NCBI GenBank assembly: GCA_963204975.1
Contig: CAUJJC010000325.1
Coordinates: 1 to 62,103, forward strand
DNA length: 62,103 bases
Direction of reading: 5' to 3'
Source of the DNA: Verrucomicrobiota bacterium
GTDB lineage: Bacteria; Verrucomicrobiota; Verrucomicrobiia; Verrucomicrobiales; Verrucomicrobiaceae
Below are positions 8,859-17,634 of this stretch, piece by piece. Below the pieces are notes generated by a model that worked only from the letters and a program-made list of their open reading frames with translations, did not search any database and was not told the DNA's origin. The position numbers and the translations under genes are program-made. Each line of letters begins with the position of its first letter. The first letter of the stretch is position 1.

Positions 8859-9224
8859 ATGAGCCTTATCTCGGAATTCAAAGACTTCGCCCTCAAAGGC
8901 AATGTGATCGACCTAGCAGTCGGTGTCGTCATCGGCGGCGCCTTCGGCAAACTTGTGGAGGGCGTCGTTAAAGGCGTCATCGAACCTGTTGTCGCACTCA
9001 TCACTCAGAAAGGAAATGCTGATGCTATCCTGAACGGCTTCATGTCGCTGGGCTCCGGCATCATGAACTTCCTTATCCTCGCGGCAGTGGTGTTCTTCGT
9101 GTTTGTGAAACCGATGAACAAGATGAAGGCGCTGATGGAGAAGAAGGCTGCCGATGCGCCTCCTCCTGCCCCGCCCGCCGATGTGGCACTGCTCACCGAA
9201 ATCCGTGATTTGCTGAAGAAGTAA
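8859..9224 (+). CDS. mscL: Large-conductance mechanosensitive channel MscL
   Basis: A 121-residue homopentameric channel that opens under membrane tension to release solutes after osmotic downshock. The N-terminal helix and TM1 (MSLISEFKDFALKGNVIDLA, then VGVVIGGAFGKLV) match MscL closely. TM2 is IMNFLILAAVVFFVFVKPMN, followed by the cytoplasmic helix bundle ending in ADVALLTEIRDLLKK. The periplasmic loop is short compared with the E. coli protein. A GTG at 8820 would add 13 Thr/His-rich residues; the ATG at 8859 matches the family start. It is followed by a strong terminator. Confidence 0.96.
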   Translation: MSLISEFKDFALKGNVIDLAVGVVIGGAFGKLVEGVVKGVIEPVVALITQKGNADAILNGFMSLGSGIMNFLILAAVVFFVFVKPMNKMKALMEKKAADAPPPAPPADVALLTEIRDLLKK

Positions 9225-9245
9225 GCGTTCTCCAACGATCTTGAA

Positions 9246-9283
9246 GCGGCCTGTTCAGCCTCGTGCTGGCAGGCCGCTTTTTT
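9246..9283 (+). terminator. Rho-independent terminator of mscL
   Basis: A perfect 8-bp outer stem (GCGGCCTG at 9246-9253 with CAGGCCGC at 9270-9277) and an inner CAGC/GCTG stem are followed directly by six T residues. It sits 21 bases after the mscL stop. Confidence 0.88.
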
Positions 9284-9338
9284 CTTGGCTTGTCATGCCG
9301 GGGACAAATTGATTTCATCGCCGCTCTCCAACCCGATC

Positions 9339-10682
9339 ATGAGTTTCCTCGACCGTTCTGCCACCATCGCACCGCCCGGCTTCAACCGCTGGATGGTCCC
9401 GCCCGCCGCCATCGCCGTCCACATGTGCATCGGGCAGGTGTATGGGTTCAGCGTTTTCAAAAAGCCGCTCGCCAAAGCTCTCGGCATCGCATCACCCATC
9501 GCTGGCGACTGGAGTGAAGCCGATGTCGGCGTGGCTTATTCGATCGCGCTCGCGTTGCTCGGGATCTCGGCTGCCGTATTCGGCAAGTGGGTGGAACGCA
9601 GCGGCCCGCGCAAGACGATGCTGGCGAGCTGTGTGTGCTTTTGCGGTGGTTTGCTGCTCGCTGCGCTGGCGGTGAAGATTCACTCGATCTGGCTGCTCTA
9701 TGCAGGCTACGGATTGCTCGGCGGCATTGGGCTTGGCCTGGGCTACATCTCGCCCGTGTCCACGTTGATGAAGTGGTTCCCGGACAGGCCCGGCATGGCC
9801 ACCGGCATGGCGATCATGGGCTTCGGTGGCGGCGCGCTGATCGGTGCCCCGCTCGCGGAAGAACTCATGAAGCACTTCGCCAGCGCCACCTCCGTGGGTG
9901 CCAGCGAGGCGATGATGGTGATGGCAGCTCTATATTGCGTCTCGATGCTGGTCGGTGCCATCACGGTGCGTGTGCCTGCGGATGACTGGAAACCTGACGG
10001 GTTCGTGGCCAAGGCAACGAAAGCCACGGCCATCCAGGTCAGCGTGGATCAGGCGTGGAAGACGCCGCAGTTCTGGCTGCTGTGGGTGGTGCTCTGTCTG
10101 AACGTGACGGCTGGCATTGGCATCCTCGGTCAGGCTTCGCCGATGATTCAGGACATGTTCAAGGTCACGCCTGCGGCTGCGGCTGGCTACGTGGGCCTGC
10201 TTTCCATCTTCAATCTCAGCGGCCGATTCCTGTGGTCCACAGTCTCCGATCTCACCGGTCGCAAAGGGGCTTACTGCATCTACTTCATCCTCGGCGCGGC
10301 GCTCTACAGCCTCGTGCCATGGACGCAAAGCGGCGGGCATCTCACGCTCTTCGTCGCCGTCACAGGCATCATCATCACGATGTATGGCGGCGGCTTTGCC
10401 ACGATCCCGGCTTACTTGAAGGACATGTTCGGCACGTATCAGGTGGGTGCGATTCACGGACGACTGATCACCTCGTGGTCGCTGGCGGCCATCGTGGGGC
10501 CTCAACTCGTTGATCGCATCTCTGCTGCCAAAAAAGCCGCCGGTCTGCCGCCGGGCGAAGCCTACAACTTCACGCTGCAACTCATGGCCGGATTGCTCAT
10601 CATTGGCCTCATCGCCAACCTTCTCGTGAAGCCCGTGGATCCGAAGCACTACGTGCCGCTCTACGCTGACAACTCCAAGTAA
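9339..10682 (+). CDS. MFS transporter, oxalate:formate antiporter (OFA) family
   Basis: A 447-residue, twelve-helix major facilitator. OFA-type hallmarks are the N-terminal helix with GQVYGFSVFKKPL, the motif-A-like loop after TM2 (KWVERSGPRKTM), GLGLGYISPVSTLMKWFPDRPGMATGMAIMGFG and the C-terminal half GRFLWSTVSDLTGRKGAY. Members exchange oxalate/formate or take up other small monocarboxylates such as lactate or pyruvate. The ATG at 9339 matches the conserved N-terminus; an earlier in-frame ATG at 9285 would read through the terminator region of mscL. Nine bases downstream lies a 42-residue membrane protein of the MFS small-subunit type, which supports the OFA assignment. Confidence 0.9.
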   Translation: MSFLDRSATIAPPGFNRWMVPPAAIAVHMCIGQVYGFSVFKKPLAKALGIASPIAGDWSEADVGVAYSIALALLGISAAVFGKWVERSGPRKTMLASCVCFCGGLLLAALAVKIHSIWLLYAGYGLLGGIGLGLGYISPVSTLMKWFPDRPGMATGMAIMGFGGGALIGAPLAEELMKHFASATSVGASEAMMVMAALYCVSMLVGAITVRVPADDWKPDGFVAKATKATAIQVSVDQAWKTPQFWLLWVVLCLNVTAGIGILGQASPMIQDMFKVTPAAAAGYVGLLSIFNLSGRFLWSTVSDLTGRKGAYCIYFILGAALYSLVPWTQSGGHLTLFVAVTGIIITMYGGGFATIPAYLKDMFGTYQVGAIHGRLITSWSLAAIVGPQLVDRISAAKKAAGLPPGEAYNFTLQLMAGLLIIGLIANLLVKPVDPKHYVPLYADNSK

Positions 10683-10691
10683 TCCCCGCAC

Positions 10692-10820
10692 ATGAAACTC
10701 GTCCTCGCCTGGCTCTTTGTGGTGCTGCCCCTCGCCTGGGGTGTGACTCAGTCCGTGAAGAAATCGATGCCGCTGTTCAGTGGTGGCGCTCCTGCCGCTG
10801 CTGCGCATGCTGTGAAGTAG
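10692..10820 (+). CDS. MFS transporter small subunit (single-TM microprotein)
   Basis: A 42-residue ORF beginning MKLVLAWLFVVLPLAWGV, one hydrophobic helix, then a basic stretch QSVKKSMPLF and an Ala-rich tail. The WLFVxxPLAWGV core followed about 10 residues later by a small hydrophobic LF motif is, as I remember it, the signature of the microproteins annotated as MFS transporter small subunit downstream of OFA-type MFS genes. It starts 9 bases after the MFS stop, so the two are almost certainly cotranscribed. Its role is not known; it may stabilise or regulate the transporter. The family name is from memory and was not searched. Confidence 0.8.
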   Translation: MKLVLAWLFVVLPLAWGVTQSVKKSMPLFSGGAPAAAAHAVK

Positions 10821-10850
10821 CACAGAGCGGCAAGTGCGGGGCATCGCTTC

Positions 10851-10878
10851 TTGCTCTTTGATTCAAGCCGTTTACTCT
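10851..10878 (+). promoter_or_regulatory. Putative sigma70-type promoter of rnpB
   Basis: TTGCTC (10851-10856) and TACTCT (10873-10878) are separated by 16 bases. The predicted start point, about 6-7 bases downstream, coincides with the first base of the P1 stem of RNase P RNA (10885), which gives independent support. Confidence 0.65.
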
Positions 10879-10884
10879 GCGCGC

Positions 10885-11262
10885 GGATCGGCCGGGGATG
10901 ACCGCGCGTCGGGTCGCAAGATCGCAGACGTGAGGAAAGTCCGGACACCACAGGGCAGCATGCCGCGCGCAAGCGTTGGAGGTTGCGGGCGCAAGCCACA
11001 ACAATGGAAAGTGTCACAGAAAACAAACCGCCTCGCGCAAGCGAGGTAAGGGTGAAAAGGCGAGGTAAAAGCTCACCGCTCCGACAGTAATGAAGGAGGC
11101 ATGACAAACCCCATGCGGTGCAAGACAGAACAGGACCAAGAGCGGCCCGCTCGCAACCTGCCGAAAGGCAGGGGATACGTCCGGGTAATAGTCGCGTAGA
11201 TAAATGGTCATCACTGGCGCTGAAAGGCGACGGCACAGAATCCGGCTTACACCGGCCGATCC
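10885..11262 (+). ncRNA. rnpB: RNase P RNA, bacterial class A
   Basis: The catalytic RNA that matures the 5' ends of tRNAs, about 378 nucleotides. Conserved region I (GAGGAAAGTCCGG, 10932-10944) and conserved region V (ACAGAATCCGGCTTA, 11235-11249) are exact matches to the universal P4-forming sequences. The ends pair perfectly as P1: 10885-10895 (GGATCGGCCGG) with 11252-11262 (CCGGCCGATCC). Internal AAGGGTGAAAAGG and GGTAAAAGCTCACCG segments fit the class A core. The stretch from 11263 to the esterase stop at 11394 holds no gene, only a weak possible hairpin followed by GGGTTTC. Confidence 0.97.
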
Positions 11263-11393
11263 ACTTGCTCATTTCACAGGCCGTTCGCCGGAAGGTTTCT
11301 CTGGCGGGGTTTCAATAATACATGTTCACGCTCCGGTTTCCAATACGCCAGGTCTCTTGAGGCACGGCGTTGGGATGCCGGAAGTCGATGTCA

Positions 11394-13463
11394 TCACTTC
11401 GCCGCGTCGCGTGGTCCCCAGGGTTCGAGGTTGTTCAGGGCTTTGGCTTGCAGCGCGGCATAGACTTCGGGCAGGTCGAGGCGGGCGAGCGAGTCGGGCA
11501 GCAGCAGGGCGAAGGGGCACTTGTAGTCGGGGTCCTCGGCGATCCCGGCGTAGCTGGCGAGCACGTGCTTGAGGGTGACTTGCTTCACGCGATCACTGAG
11601 CAGTGCGGCGAAGGCGGTGGGTAGCGCGCCCCAGCCGAGACCGGCGAGGTGGATGGTCTCGTGCTCGTGCGTGGCGAGCCAGTCGATGACGCGCAGCACA
11701 TCGAAGGTCCGCAGGCCTAACAAGGGCTTGTCGAGCATCACGCCGTGCGCGGCGTAGAAGTAGTGGCTGCCGTAGAGCGAGTCGAACTGATTGCTGCCGC
11801 AGGTGTTGGGCTGGGTGTCGCCGATGCCGCGCACATCCATCGCGTAGATGGCGGCGTCGGGGTTTGCTTTGATCAAGTCGGCGAGCATGGGCTCCTCGCG
11901 CAGCTCGGCATCAGCGGAGCGATGCGAAAGGTAGAGCACGGCGTGCTTCGGTCCGCGCGTGGGGCGCGAGGTGAAGCCAGGCTCATCGTAGAGCCGGGTG
12001 ACGATGAGTTCGACCTCCTCATCCACCTTGAGCGCGTAGCAGCAGTAGCCCTTCGACGGATACTTGCGTGCGCCAGCGCTGCGCAGGATGCGATAGGTGA
12101 GCGGTGCCTTGGTCTCTGGCATCTTCAGAAGACCGCGCAGCGTGGTGGCGACGTCGCCATGCGGCATCTCGCTGAGCTGTTTCTTGAGCGCGAGCGACTT
12201 CTCCTGCGTGAACGTGCTGAGCAGTTTGGAGCCGAGTTCATCCACGTTGCCCTTCGGCGTGCACCAGAGCGTTTCGTCCTTCTCGATAGTGATCGCGGGC
12301 TCGGCCTTCGCGTCGGAGATTTGGGTGACGCTGTTGAAGAAGCGATACATCGCCTCGCGGTTGGCCTGCGTGTAGCCGTGCGGGTCGGGGCCGACCTGGA
12401 GCTGGATGTTGTCCGGCTTGCCGAGCAAGGTGTAGAGCTGCTTCAGGCGCTCGAAGGATTCCTTGCCACCGCGCGCATCGAAGAAGTCCTTCTCCTGCGT
12501 GCAGATGATGACCGGCTTCGGTGCCATGCAGGCGAGGAAGTCGCTGTGATCGAGTCCGAACGAAAGCACACGCGGCGGGCACTGCTCGGTGTCGGCGGGC
12601 AGTTCGTTCTCCACGTTGTGTAGGAAGGTGGTCACGAAGCACGCGGGCGCGGCCATGGTCCAGCGATCGTCCAGACCCGCGAGCCAGGTGGTCTGCGTGC
12701 CGCCGCCGGAGTTGCCAGTGACGCCGACATGCTGGGGATCGACTTCCTCGCGCGTGAGCAAGTAGTCGAGCGCGCGGATGCCATCCCAGGCGAACCATGA
12801 GCCGATGAACTCGCCCACGAGGCTCATCTGATTGCCCATCTGGATGTGCTCGGTGGTGGTGCCTTTGAGTTTGGACTTCGGGAATCTGACTGGCCACTGG
12901 ACGCGCTCGCCCTGACCCACGGGATCAAAGATGAGCACGACGTAGCCTTGGCGGGCGAGCCCCTGCGCGAAGCTCTGATAAGCCTCCGCGCCCTTGCCAT
13001 TGTCCGAGTGGCCGCATGTTCCCACCACGGCGGGCAGCGGGAACTTGCGACCGGTGGGCACATAGAGATTGCTGGTGACGAGGTAGCCTGGGCGGCTCTC
13101 GAAGAGGACCTTCTCGATCTTGTAGCCATCGCGCTCGACTACGCCGGTGACCTTGGCGTTGAGCGGTGTCTTCTCCGGCATCGGGCCGAAGCACTCGCGG
13201 ATGAAGAGCTTGCACGTCTCCACATATTTCTCGGCGTCGGCTTTCGATTTGAGCGCGGCACGTCGTGCATTGCCCACGGCTTCCGCCTTGGTCACTTCGC
13301 TGGTGAGCCACTCCTGCATCATCGTGGGGAAGCGATTCAGCGGCGGCAGTTCGGCGACGGGCTTGGTGGCGGACGCCGTCTGCGCGACCAGCCGCGAGGA
13401 TGAGAAAGGACTGACAAGTGCGGTGGAGGCGAGGGCCTGGAGAAAGTGGCGACGATGGTGCAT
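11394..13463 (-). CDS. Exported acetyl xylan esterase-like protein with two alpha/beta-hydrolase domains
   Basis: A 689-residue protein. The N-terminus (MHHRRHFLQALASTALVSPF) looks like a TAT-type signal peptide starting at the ATG at 13463; the frame is open to 13586 but that extension lacks family character. The first domain (about residues 100-400) has the nucleophile elbow HVGVTGNSGGG with S252 and the oxyanion region VVGTCGHSDNGKG, as in acetyl xylan esterase/PhaC-like hydrolases. A second hydrolase-like domain (about 470-680) carries GLGWGALP where GxSxG would be, so its nucleophile is lost. It probably deacylates polysaccharides or similar esters outside the cytoplasm; the substrate is inferred. 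It is divergent from the pseudokinase gene. Confidence 0.8.
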   Translation of the reverse strand: MHHRRHFLQALASTALVSPFSSSRLVAQTASATKPVAELPPLNRFPTMMQEWLTSEVTKAEAVGNARRAALKSKADAEKYVETCKLFIRECFGPMPEKTPLNAKVTGVVERDGYKIEKVLFESRPGYLVTSNLYVPTGRKFPLPAVVGTCGHSDNGKGAEAYQSFAQGLARQGYVVLIFDPVGQGERVQWPVRFPKSKLKGTTTEHIQMGNQMSLVGEFIGSWFAWDGIRALDYLLTREEVDPQHVGVTGNSGGGTQTTWLAGLDDRWTMAAPACFVTTFLHNVENELPADTEQCPPRVLSFGLDHSDFLACMAPKPVIICTQEKDFFDARGGKESFERLKQLYTLLGKPDNIQLQVGPDPHGYTQANREAMYRFFNSVTQISDAKAEPAITIEKDETLWCTPKGNVDELGSKLLSTFTQEKSLALKKQLSEMPHGDVATTLRGLLKMPETKAPLTYRILRSAGARKYPSKGYCCYALKVDEEVELIVTRLYDEPGFTSRPTRGPKHAVLYLSHRSADAELREEPMLADLIKANPDAAIYAMDVRGIGDTQPNTCGSNQFDSLYGSHYFYAAHGVMLDKPLLGLRTFDVLRVIDWLATHEHETIHLAGLGWGALPTAFAALLSDRVKQVTLKHVLASYAGIAEDPDYKCPFALLLPDSLARLDLPEVYAALQAKALNNLEPWGPRDAAK

Positions 13464-13588
13464 GGCGGTGGTTGTATCAGGACCGGAGGGGCCTTGAAAA
13501 CACGAAGTTCGGTGCGGCTCCTTGCAAAACTCAACGCCCAGCTTGTCACAGGGGTAATGCTCGCGCATCTTGGGCGACTTTTTCACCC

Positions 13589-15703
13589 ATGTCAGCGCCG
13601 AGTCTTTTCAGGCACTACCAGATCGTTCAGGACGCCGAGGGCAACAACGTCGAGTTGATTCGCTCCACGGAGCAGGTGACCGTGCTGGCGTTTGACAATG
13701 AAGCGCTGGAGTTTGTGCATTGCCATGTGCTGCTCGATCCGCTGAAGAATCGCGAGGCCTTCGTCGAGGGCTGCCAGACCTTGCAACGCAGCGGGCACCC
13801 CTTGCTCGCGGCGCTCGTCGATCAGGGCGAGGACGATGGCAATCCCTTCTACATCACGAGCAATGTCGATGGCGAGACGTTGCGTGGTTACTTGCAGCGG
13901 CAGGCAGAGATTCCGCTATGGCTGGCGGCCATGCTGGCCACGCGCTCGCTCGATGCGGCAGTGGCGCTCAGTGAGCGGGGCGACTTCGTGCCAGACCAGC
14001 CCTTGGATAGTTTCCGCGTGGTGCAGGTGGGCACCTCGGCCCTGCAAGTGATGGTGGCAGACTACCGGCTGCTGGAAAACCCTTCGCGGGCGAAGGCACG
14101 GCTGATCAAGTCGAACTTCGAGCGCCAGGCCAAGTTCCTCCGCACCTTCCTGCGTGAGCAGGGCGCGGGTGCGGGACCCACCTTGCCCGATGCACTGCTG
14201 AGCTGTGTGGACTTCGCCGAGCTGCTGGGCAGCACCTTGTCCTCAGGCGGGCCGGGGCTTTCCAGCTCGATGATCGATCTGCGCAACGCGCTGCAAAAGA
14301 TGGTCCCCGATCATCTCGCGGGCGAGATTCCCACATCGCAAAAGCCTCGTGCTCTGATCGCTCCGCTGCTGGCCACGTATCAAGAAGTCGCTCGTGGCGT
14401 GGTCAATCTGGTGCGCATCCAGAGCCAGCGCCTGGACATGGCGAACCCGTATTCCATGCGTGGCACTCTCACCCGCACCGGCCGCCCCGTGCTGGTGGAG
14501 CAGGTGCCGCCGCTGCGCCTGGCGGGCAAGCTGGTGCTGGAGACCAACAAGCAGGTGCAGAAGCTGGCGAAAAAGCGCGAGTTCTCCGCCTTGGTCCCGG
14601 TGCCCTTGTTGAACGAAGGCGAGGCCCTCACCTGCATGGCCGAGGACGTGGTGGATGGCATTCCGCTCGCGGAGATTTTGCGCGAGCGCGGGAGCCTGAA
14701 TGTGGCCGAATCGTATGTGGTGCTCGCCGGTGTGGATGCCGCGCTGAGCCAGATGGAAAAGGCCAGCCTGCGCACTTGGAAGCTGCGGCTGGAAGACATC
14801 TTCCTGCTCACCGGATTCGGCCGTGATGATCCGCGCACCGCTCGACTGCTGTCCACGAAGATCAATGAATGGCCCTCCTTCACGGTGATGCTACGCGCGC
14901 ATCCCACGCTGGGCTCCATGTCCTGCCGCGGTATCAATCCGGCATCCGTGCTGCCGCCTTCGGTGGCGCGCCAGACTTCGTGGAAGGCTGGCTGGATGGC
15001 GGCGCTAGGCAAGTTCCTGCTCGGCATCGAAGACATCGGCAAGGAGACAGCTCGCGACCGTGAGAGTGTGGCCCGGTTGTTCGAAGACGAGATCGTCAAG
15101 GCACGCGAAGGCCAGAGCGGCTCGCGCAGCGATCTGCTGGCCCGCTTTGCCCGTGTGATCCAGCACTACGATCTGGTCGCTCCCACACCCATTACTGCCG
15201 AGGAGCCGAAGTCCAAGCCCCTGCCGATTTCACGAACGACCAAGCGTGTGGAGCAGGCCGAACCTGCGCCCGCAGCCCAGCCGACTTCTGCGCCTGCGCC
15301 TCTGACGAAGCCCCTGGCCCCGGTCAAAGCAGCGCCCGTGGTGGCACTACCTTCGCTCCCAGGAGCTGGCGCGGTGCTCTCAGCGGGAGCGATGCCTGAC
15401 ATTGATGGCGATGACAGCGTGGGCTTCGCAGAACTGCTCTTCAAAGGGCCGGGCGTGGCAGGCACCCCTGTGGGTGGTGCTTGGGGGAAGGGTGCGAGCG
15501 AGGACTTCGCCACGGGCGAGGTGGGTGGATGGGGGGCGATGGAGCCGGTGGATTCCAGCCCGTGGTGGTTGAAGGCCTCCGTGTTCATCGGTGGCTCGAT
15601 GGTGGCTGGTGCCCTGCTGGCGCAGTTGAGCGGTCACGCCATCTGGCAGAAACACGCCCTGCCGCGTGTGCCTGCTGCTGCATCGCAGGCGAAAGGTGGC
15701 TAG
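13589..15703 (+). CDS. Tandem pseudokinase-like protein with C-terminal membrane anchor
   Basis: A 704-residue protein I do not recognise as a named family. Two segments resemble protein kinase folds. The first (about 1-180) has a run like the kinase N-lobe and hinge (FVEGCQTLQRSGHPLLAALV, then NPFYITSNVDGETLRGYL). The second (about 300-430) repeats it (LTCMAEDVVDGIPLAEILRE, then TWKLRLEDIFLLTG). Neither has an ATP-binding lysine context, HRD or DFG motif, so both are presumably inactive. A Pro/Ala-rich linker (about 530-650) leads to one membrane helix (WWLKASVFIGGSMVAGALLA) close to the C-terminus. The start at 13589 was chosen because upstream codons are antisense-like. Predicted role: membrane-tethered scaffold or signalling protein, an inference. 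Confidence 0.6.
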   Translation: MSAPSLFRHYQIVQDAEGNNVELIRSTEQVTVLAFDNEALEFVHCHVLLDPLKNREAFVEGCQTLQRSGHPLLAALVDQGEDDGNPFYITSNVDGETLRGYLQRQAEIPLWLAAMLATRSLDAAVALSERGDFVPDQPLDSFRVVQVGTSALQVMVADYRLLENPSRAKARLIKSNFERQAKFLRTFLREQGAGAGPTLPDALLSCVDFAELLGSTLSSGGPGLSSSMIDLRNALQKMVPDHLAGEIPTSQKPRALIAPLLATYQEVARGVVNLVRIQSQRLDMANPYSMRGTLTRTGRPVLVEQVPPLRLAGKLVLETNKQVQKLAKKREFSALVPVPLLNEGEALTCMAEDVVDGIPLAEILRERGSLNVAESYVVLAGVDAALSQMEKASLRTWKLRLEDIFLLTGFGRDDPRTARLLSTKINEWPSFTVMLRAHPTLGSMSCRGINPASVLPPSVARQTSWKAGWMAALGKFLLGIEDIGKETARDRESVARLFEDEIVKAREGQSGSRSDLLARFARVIQHYDLVAPTPITAEEPKSKPLPISRTTKRVEQAEPAPAAQPTSAPAPLTKPLAPVKAAPVVALPSLPGAGAVLSAGAMPDIDGDDSVGFAELLFKGPGVAGTPVGGAWGKGASEDFATGEVGGWGAMEPVDSSPWWLKASVFIGGSMVAGALLAQLSGHAIWQKHALPRVPAAASQAKGG

Positions 15704-15907
15704 GCGTCTCTGGTCCGATCTCCAAACGCGCGTGGAATGAACACGTCGTTCGCGGATTGAGGGAAACCATGAACGATTGAGGCTCGTTCAGAGAAAAATT
15801 TCACAACAAGTGCCCTTCGGTGTCGTCTCTTCTGCACGCAGTCGAGCCCGCGAGGGTAAGCCGACCGCCTTTTCGACAAAACCCAAACATCCCCCTAGAA
15901 CCAACCC

Positions 15908-17539
15908 ATGAACAAAAAGACACTCCTCACCACCGCCTTGCTGGCCACGGCGATCGGCATCGGTGGCTCCCGCCTTGTGCAGGCCGAGAAACCTGCCGTG
16001 GAAAAACCAGCGGCCAAGATCACGGCCGATGAATTCCGCAAGCGACTGACGAAAGACGATTCCGCGCTGCCCGGCGGAGGCCAGCTCCAGATGAGCTATG
16101 CCAGTGTGGTCGAGAAAATCCTGCCCAGCGTGGTGCTCGTCACTTCCTCCGTGCCGGTGAAGACGCCAGGCATGGATCGAGTGCCACCGCAGATGCGTGA
16201 ATTCTTCCGGCGATTTTATGGAATGGACCCCTTCGAAGGTGAAGATGGATTTGGCCAGGATGACGATGCCCCGCAGCCACGCGGACGCGGAGGTCGCCCG
16301 AACCCTCATCAAGATGCTCCTTCCCAAAAAGGCACCGGCTCAGGCGTGATCGTCACCACCGATGGCTACATCCTCACCAACAACCACGTCGTTGAAGATG
16401 CGGACAAGATTGAAGTGACCGTGGGCAATGGCGAGACCAAGACCTACACTGCCAAGGTGATCGGCACCGACCCGATGACGGATGTGGCCGTGCTCAAAAT
16501 CGAGGCCACAGGCCTGCCTGCCGCCACCATTGGTGACAGCGCCAAACTACGGGTGGGCGACATCGTCCTCGCCGCTGGCAATCCAATGGAACTCTCCCAG
16601 ACCGTCACCCAGGGCATCGTCAGCGCCATGGGCCGCACCAGTATGGGCATCGTCCATCAGGGCCAGAGGGCTGGCATTGAAAACTTCATCCAGACCGATG
16701 CCGCGATTAATCCAGGTAACTCGGGTGGTCCGCTCGTTGATGCGATGGGCCGCGTGATCGGCATCAACACTGCCATCATGACCCGCACCGGTATGAACGC
16801 GGGCATTGGCTTCTCCATTCCGATCAACCTCGCTCTGCGAATTGGTGAAGACTTGCTCGACGATGGCAAGGTCTCGCGTGGTTTCCTCGGTGTGGGCGAT
16901 ATGCAGGCTGTGTCTCCCGAGGATGCCAAGTCCATGGGCGTCGGTGAGCAAGGCGGCGTGCTCGTCGGCCTCGTCGTTGAGGACTCACCCGCTGCCAAGG
17001 CTGGCGTGCAGGCCGGAGATGTGGTGGTCCGAGTGGGTGGCCAGCATGTGGACAATCCCGCCGCTCTTCGCAGCCTCGTGGCGAGCGCCGCTCCGGGCGC
17101 GCCTGTCGCCATCGACCTCGTTCGTGATGGCAAGGTGATCAAGGTCAGCGCCAATCTCAGCGCCATGTCCGATGAAGAACTGGCCAAGCGCATCACGGAC
17201 CCCAATGCCCCATTGGGTGGCCAGAAGGCTGCCGCTCCGGCCAAGTTCATCAAAGGCGTCACCGCTCAGGACCTGACCGATGGACTGCGCAAGCGTTACG
17301 AAGTTCCCGCCGAACTGAAAGCTGGCGTGGTCGTCGTTGCCATTGAGCCCAACACTGCGGCAGCTGGTTCAGGACTCGAAGAAGGCGATGTGATTGTCTC
17401 CATTAACAACAAGCCTGTCACCAACCTCGCCGAGGCCAAGACCATGGCCAGCAAGAGCGAAGGCGTGCTAGGCTTGCGCATCAGCAGGAAAGGAGCCCGC
17501 CAGTTCATCGTCATCCGCGAGGACGGCAAGAACGAGTAG
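15908..17539 (+). CDS. Periplasmic serine protease, DegP/HtrA family
   Basis: A 543-residue HtrA-type protease/chaperone for misfolded envelope proteins. A signal peptide (MNKKTLLTTALLATAIGIGG) is followed by a trypsin-like domain with the triad H160 (ILTNNHVV), D192 (MTDVAVLK) and S272 (NPGNSGGPL). Two PDZ domains follow: about 315-410 (GFLGVGDMQ, GVLVGLVVEDSPAAKAGVQ) and about 435-540 (GVVVVAIEPNTAAAGSGLEEG). The LA loop region (105-140) is acidic and Pro/Gly-rich. The leader is ACCAACCC-type with no Shine-Dalgarno. A terminator follows at 17588. Confidence 0.95.
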   Translation: MNKKTLLTTALLATAIGIGGSRLVQAEKPAVEKPAAKITADEFRKRLTKDDSALPGGGQLQMSYASVVEKILPSVVLVTSSVPVKTPGMDRVPPQMREFFRRFYGMDPFEGEDGFGQDDDAPQPRGRGGRPNPHQDAPSQKGTGSGVIVTTDGYILTNNHVVEDADKIEVTVGNGETKTYTAKVIGTDPMTDVAVLKIEATGLPAATIGDSAKLRVGDIVLAAGNPMELSQTVTQGIVSAMGRTSMGIVHQGQRAGIENFIQTDAAINPGNSGGPLVDAMGRVIGINTAIMTRTGMNAGIGFSIPINLALRIGEDLLDDGKVSRGFLGVGDMQAVSPEDAKSMGVGEQGGVLVGLVVEDSPAAKAGVQAGDVVVRVGGQHVDNPAALRSLVASAAPGAPVAIDLVRDGKVIKVSANLSAMSDEELAKRITDPNAPLGGQKAAAPAKFIKGVTAQDLTDGLRKRYEVPAELKAGVVVVAIEPNTAAAGSGLEEGDVIVSINNKPVTNLAEAKTMASKSEGVLGLRISRKGARQFIVIREDGKNE

Positions 17540-17587
17540 CGGACTGAATGCTGGCGTCTGGACGCCTGATGCTGGATTCAACTCAAC

Positions 17588-17618
17588 GCCCGTGCTTCGA
17601 AAGGAGCGCGGGCTTTTT
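17588..17618 (+). terminator. Rho-independent terminator after the HtrA gene
   Basis: A 9-bp stem with one G-U pair (GCCCGTGCT at 17588-17596 with AGCGCGGGC at 17605-17613) around an eight-base loop is followed by five T residues. It separates the HtrA gene from the convergent HAD phosphatase gene. Confidence 0.8.
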
Positions 17619-17634
17619 GTTGGCGAGATGCCAG

